Below are positions 62,609 through 64,000 of a DNA stretch of 64,000 bases, one piece after another; positions within the stretch are counted from its first letter, which is position 1; each line of letters opens with the position of its first letter. The stretch lies in assembly GCA_018241525.1 (NCBI GenBank), contig JAFEDR010000012.1, positions 310,001 to 374,000 of the forward strand, written 5' to 3'. Source of the DNA: Pseudomonadota bacterium (GTDB lineage: Bacteria > Pseudomonadota > Gammaproteobacteria > Steroidobacterales > Steroidobacteraceae). The translations under genes and the position numbers were made by a program. The notes below the pieces were generated by a model. It saw nothing but the letters and a program-made list of their open reading frames with translations, had not been told where the DNA came from and ran no database searches.

Positions 62609-62685
62609 GGTGGACGTAGCTCAGTTGGTAGAGCCCCGGATTGTGATTCCGGCCGTCGCGGGTTCGAGTCCCGTCGTCCACCCCA
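62609..62685 (+). tRNA. tRNA-His (anticodon GUG)
   Basis: Acceptor GTGGACG/CGTCCAC with the extra G-1 at 62609 opposite C73, as required for HisRS recognition. Anticodon loop TTGTGAT (GTG), T-arm GCGGGTTCGAGTCCCGT, encoded CCA at 62683-62685. Confidence 0.97.
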
Positions 62686-62695
62686 CCCGGTTCAC

Positions 62696-62771
<76 letters not shown>

Positions 62772-62833
62772 ACTTCGCTCGTGCGTGAGTACGGTCGCCC
62801 TCAACGGCAACTCCGAACCGGCGTGATCGCGCG

Positions 62834-63229
62834 TTAGGCGTCGCCCAGAGCCACCGCGCGGCCCGGAAATGCCCGCAGCAATTCGCGGTCCATCGTCACG
62901 AGCTGCGTTCCCAGGTCGACGGCGAGCGCGACGAACTCGCAGTCATAGGCCGAACAGCCGCTGTCACGGGCGAGTTCGAGGACATACGGCGATGCGACGT
63001 CAAATTCGGCGCCGGCCATCAGACTCTCGGCCTCGCTCTGGATGGCGAGAACCTGGTCGAAACGCAGCGTCTTGCGCCTAAGGTACCCCGCAAGGATGTT
63101 GCGGAATTCGCTGCGCCACAGCACCGGTGCTGCCCACTCAGAATCGCGCTCGAGGAGTGCGTCCGCCTTGGCCGAGTGCTCGCCCGGCAGGTAGAGATAC
63201 GCGAGCACGTTCGAATCGACGACGATCAC
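62834..63229 (-). CDS. vapC: VapC-type PIN-domain toxin
   Basis: 131 residues. PIN RNases of toxin-antitoxin systems cut tRNA or rRNA with a Mg2+ centre. Acidic residues of the fold are visible: D5 (IVVDSNVLAYLY), the glutamate in SEFRNILAGYL, the aspartate in CSAYDCEFVALAV and TMDRELLRAFP. The ATG (63227-63229) overlaps the antitoxin stop by 4 nt (ATGA). The stop is TAA at 62834-62836. Codon usage is less GC-rich than in housekeeping neighbours, suggesting acquisition. It lies 62 bp after tRNA-Lys in opposite orientation. Confidence 0.92.
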   Translation of the reverse strand: MIVVDSNVLAYLYLPGEHSAKADALLERDSEWAAPVLWRSEFRNILAGYLRRKTLRFDQVLAIQSEAESLMAGAEFDVASPYVLELARDSGCSAYDCEFVALAVDLGTQLVTMDRELLRAFPGRAVALGDA

Positions 63230-63471
63230 GCCCGGCCGCGCCGTTTGGCCGCGTCAACCTCCCGCGCTCTGAAGGAGCCGGGCCGCATCGCGCCGCGCAG
63301 CTCGCGGGCACGAGCGATCCGTTCCGCGGGCGTTCTGGTCGACCGGAGCAGCACCGATTCTAGGCAGACGATCGCCTCGCTGTTGAGGCTACGACGATGC
63401 GTCGCCGCCGCAACCTTCAAGCGCTCGTAGATCTCGTCTGGGATGTTCTTCAGTGTCAGCGTCGTGGGCAT
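63226..63471 (-). CDS. vapB: VapB/FitA-type ribbon-helix-helix antitoxin
   Basis: 81 residues. The N-terminal MPTTLTLKNIPDEIYERLK followed by AAATHRRSLNSEAIVCLESVLL is the ribbon-helix-helix DNA-binding part of FitA-like antitoxins; the C-terminal half (ERIARARELRGAMRPGSF) should bind and inhibit VapC. ATG 63469-63471 is preceded by GGAGG at correct spacing. An extended frame to 63525 is unlikely since it crosses the operator. A 24-bp palindrome directly upstream (63482-63505) is the likely autoregulatory site. Confidence 0.9.
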   Translation of the reverse strand: MPTTLTLKNIPDEIYERLKVAAATHRRSLNSEAIVCLESVLLRSTRTPAERIARARELRGAMRPGSFRAREVDAAKRRGRA

Positions 63472-63481
63472 CGCGGCCTCC

Positions 63482-63505
63482 AACCATAATGGTTCCATTA
63501 TGGTT
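63482..63505. promoter_or_regulatory. Palindromic operator of vapBC
   Basis: AACCATAATGG (63482-63492) and CCATTATGGTT (63495-63505) are perfect 11-base arms with a TT spacer, ending 11 bp upstream of the vapB start. A site of this type is bound by the VapBC complex in FitAB-like systems. Confidence 0.75.
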
Positions 63506-63907
63506 CCAATCGCGGCTGTGAACAACGCGGCATTTCCGCTGCGTTCCGCCGGATATCAGGCCTCTCCCGGCATCTTTCTGAGCGACGCGACGCCCGATGG
63601 CCGCGGTCCCATCCCGGTCACCGGCGATCTCTGAGACTTAGGATCGTAACCCATTGATAGTTAACGTCTAGCGATGAAATTCTTCATCCGTTGGTGGTGG
63701 GTTCGAGTCCTACACGGCCCACCCCATCAATCGGCTAGCGAGCAGGCGCGCCGTCGTCGTCTCAGGCGGCCTCGACGCCGACGGGGCAGCGACGGCGGCG
63801 GGCCAGCCGTCGTTCGGGCGCGCGCCGGGGGCGAGCCGCCGTGTTTGACGGCTCCGCAGTCAGGTATTACTTTTGGACTACCTTGAGTCTGCGCGGAGCA
63901 CGCCGAC
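63506..63907. other. Gene-poor stretch with tRNA remnant
   Basis: No convincing gene is seen on either strand between the vapBC operator and the GTG at 63908; short open frames have no motif and no ribosome site. The only recognisable element is the tRNA-Lys-like 3' fragment at 63682-63724. The composition returns to GC-rich after that fragment. Confidence 0.5.
63682..63724 (+). repeat. Diverged copy of the tRNA-Lys 3' half (possible att remnant)
   Basis: Aligned without gaps from the anticodon to the discriminator/CCA region of tRNA-Lys, 37 of 43 bases are identical, including GGTTCGAGTCCTACA without a change. The 5' half of a tRNA is not present. The direct repeats (tRNA 3' end and this copy) are 953 bp apart and flank vapBC. 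Confidence 0.75.
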
Positions 63908-64000
63908 GTGGCGGCAACGAGTCTTAAGCTTCCGGATGATCTGAAGCGTCGAATCGAACGACTGGCGGCAGGCGCGCGCAAGACGCCGCACGCCTTCATG
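63908..64000 (+). CDS. CopG/ParD-like ribbon-helix-helix protein, N-terminal part (runs off window)
   Basis: 31 codons visible from GTG 63908, reading VAATSLKLPDDLKRRIERLA and then AGARKTPHAFM to the edge. The pattern of a short beta-strand, LPDDLKRRIERLA helix and a TPHAFM second helix is typical of ribbon-helix-helix antitoxins or small regulators, so a toxin gene probably follows beyond the window. GCGGAG lies 9-14 bases upstream. The identification rests on only 31 residues. Confidence 0.65.
   Translation, partial: MAATSLKLPDDLKRRIERLAAGARKTPHAFM

Noticed and set aside
63682..63724. A functional fifth tRNA gene
   Set aside because: Only the 3' half matches tRNA-Lys; no acceptor 5' strand or D-arm can be folded, and the anticodon arm does not form a proper 5-bp stem with 7-nt loop.
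63674..63886. Small open frames around the tRNA-Lys remnant
   Set aside because: No ribosome site, biased composition, and one of them crosses the tRNA-like sequence.

Overview
The window is a visibly very GC-rich chromosomal segment (strong G/C bias at third codon positions) from what is most likely a high-GC gammaproteobacterium, perhaps near the Xanthomonadales/Steroidobacterales/Nevskiales. This placement is inferred from gene order and families only: the gammaproteobacterial order fimV-truA-accD-folC-dedD-cvpA-purF, xseB-ispA-dxs, prmB-aroC, EF-P with its EpmA ligase, FimX/FimV-type pilus regulators, LpxH (Gram-negative lipid A), and a TonB receptor/LacI/MFS carbohydrate locus. Coding density is high and many neighbours overlap by 1-8 bases (GTGA, ATGA, TGATG), so translational coupling is common.

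Layout. 1-1.9 kb: the 3' end of thiL and a Ser/Thr kinase carrying a cyclic-nucleotide-binding domain. 1.9-6.0 kb (minus): xseB-ispA-dxs-folE2 (isoprenoid supply plus GTP cyclohydrolase IB). 6.0-8.6 kb: a rubrerythrin / CCG-type Fe-S oxidoreductase / DUF3501 operon behind a promoter that carries a tandem 20-bp direct repeat. 8.7-12.9 kb: parE-parC. 13-20.8 kb: glgP-glgB-glgX and a secreted protein of unknown function. 20.8-30.3 kb: a maltodextrin-type utilisation locus (exported GH13 amylase, two MFS sugar permeases, LacI-family regulator, large TonB-dependent receptor) with several dyad sequences in its control regions. 30.4-31.7 kb: a lone STAND/AAA-like ATPase whose -10 box and start codon imply a leaderless mRNA, with a long palindrome over the promoter. 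31.7-33.9 kb (minus): ahpC-ahpF with an OxyR-like site. 34-37.5 kb: a secreted M20 peptidase and a degenerate GGDEF-EAL FimX-like protein. 37.8-41.4 kb: efp, then on the minus strand SCO1/SenC-psd-epmA and msrC. 41.5-44.7 kb: prmB-aroC-MFS. 44.8-57 kb: fimV-truA-accD-folC-dedD-cvpA-purF (without the trpFBA genes often found between truA and accD), then a MOFRL glycerate kinase, a receiver-Ser/Thr kinase hybrid and miaE in overlapping frames. 57-62.2 kb: lpxH and an exported cyclophilin (minus), gltX-cysS (plus), folD (minus). 62.2-64 kb: a strong promoter, four tRNA genes (Pro-UGG, Arg-UCU, His-GUG, Lys-CUU), a vapBC toxin-antitoxin pair lying between tRNA-Lys and a diverged copy of its 3' half, and the start of a second ribbon-helix-helix antitoxin-like gene cut by the window edge.

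How the parts fit. The carbohydrate genes form a plausible path: receptor (outer membrane), exported amylase, MFS permeases (inner membrane), and cytoplasmic glycogen/maltodextrin enzymes GlgP, GlgB and GlgX. Two peroxide-defence units (rubrerythrin operon, ahpCF) suggest regular oxidative stress. Housekeeping genes dominate. The accessory parts are the ATPase locus, the carbohydrate locus and the tRNA-linked toxin-antitoxin area at the right edge.
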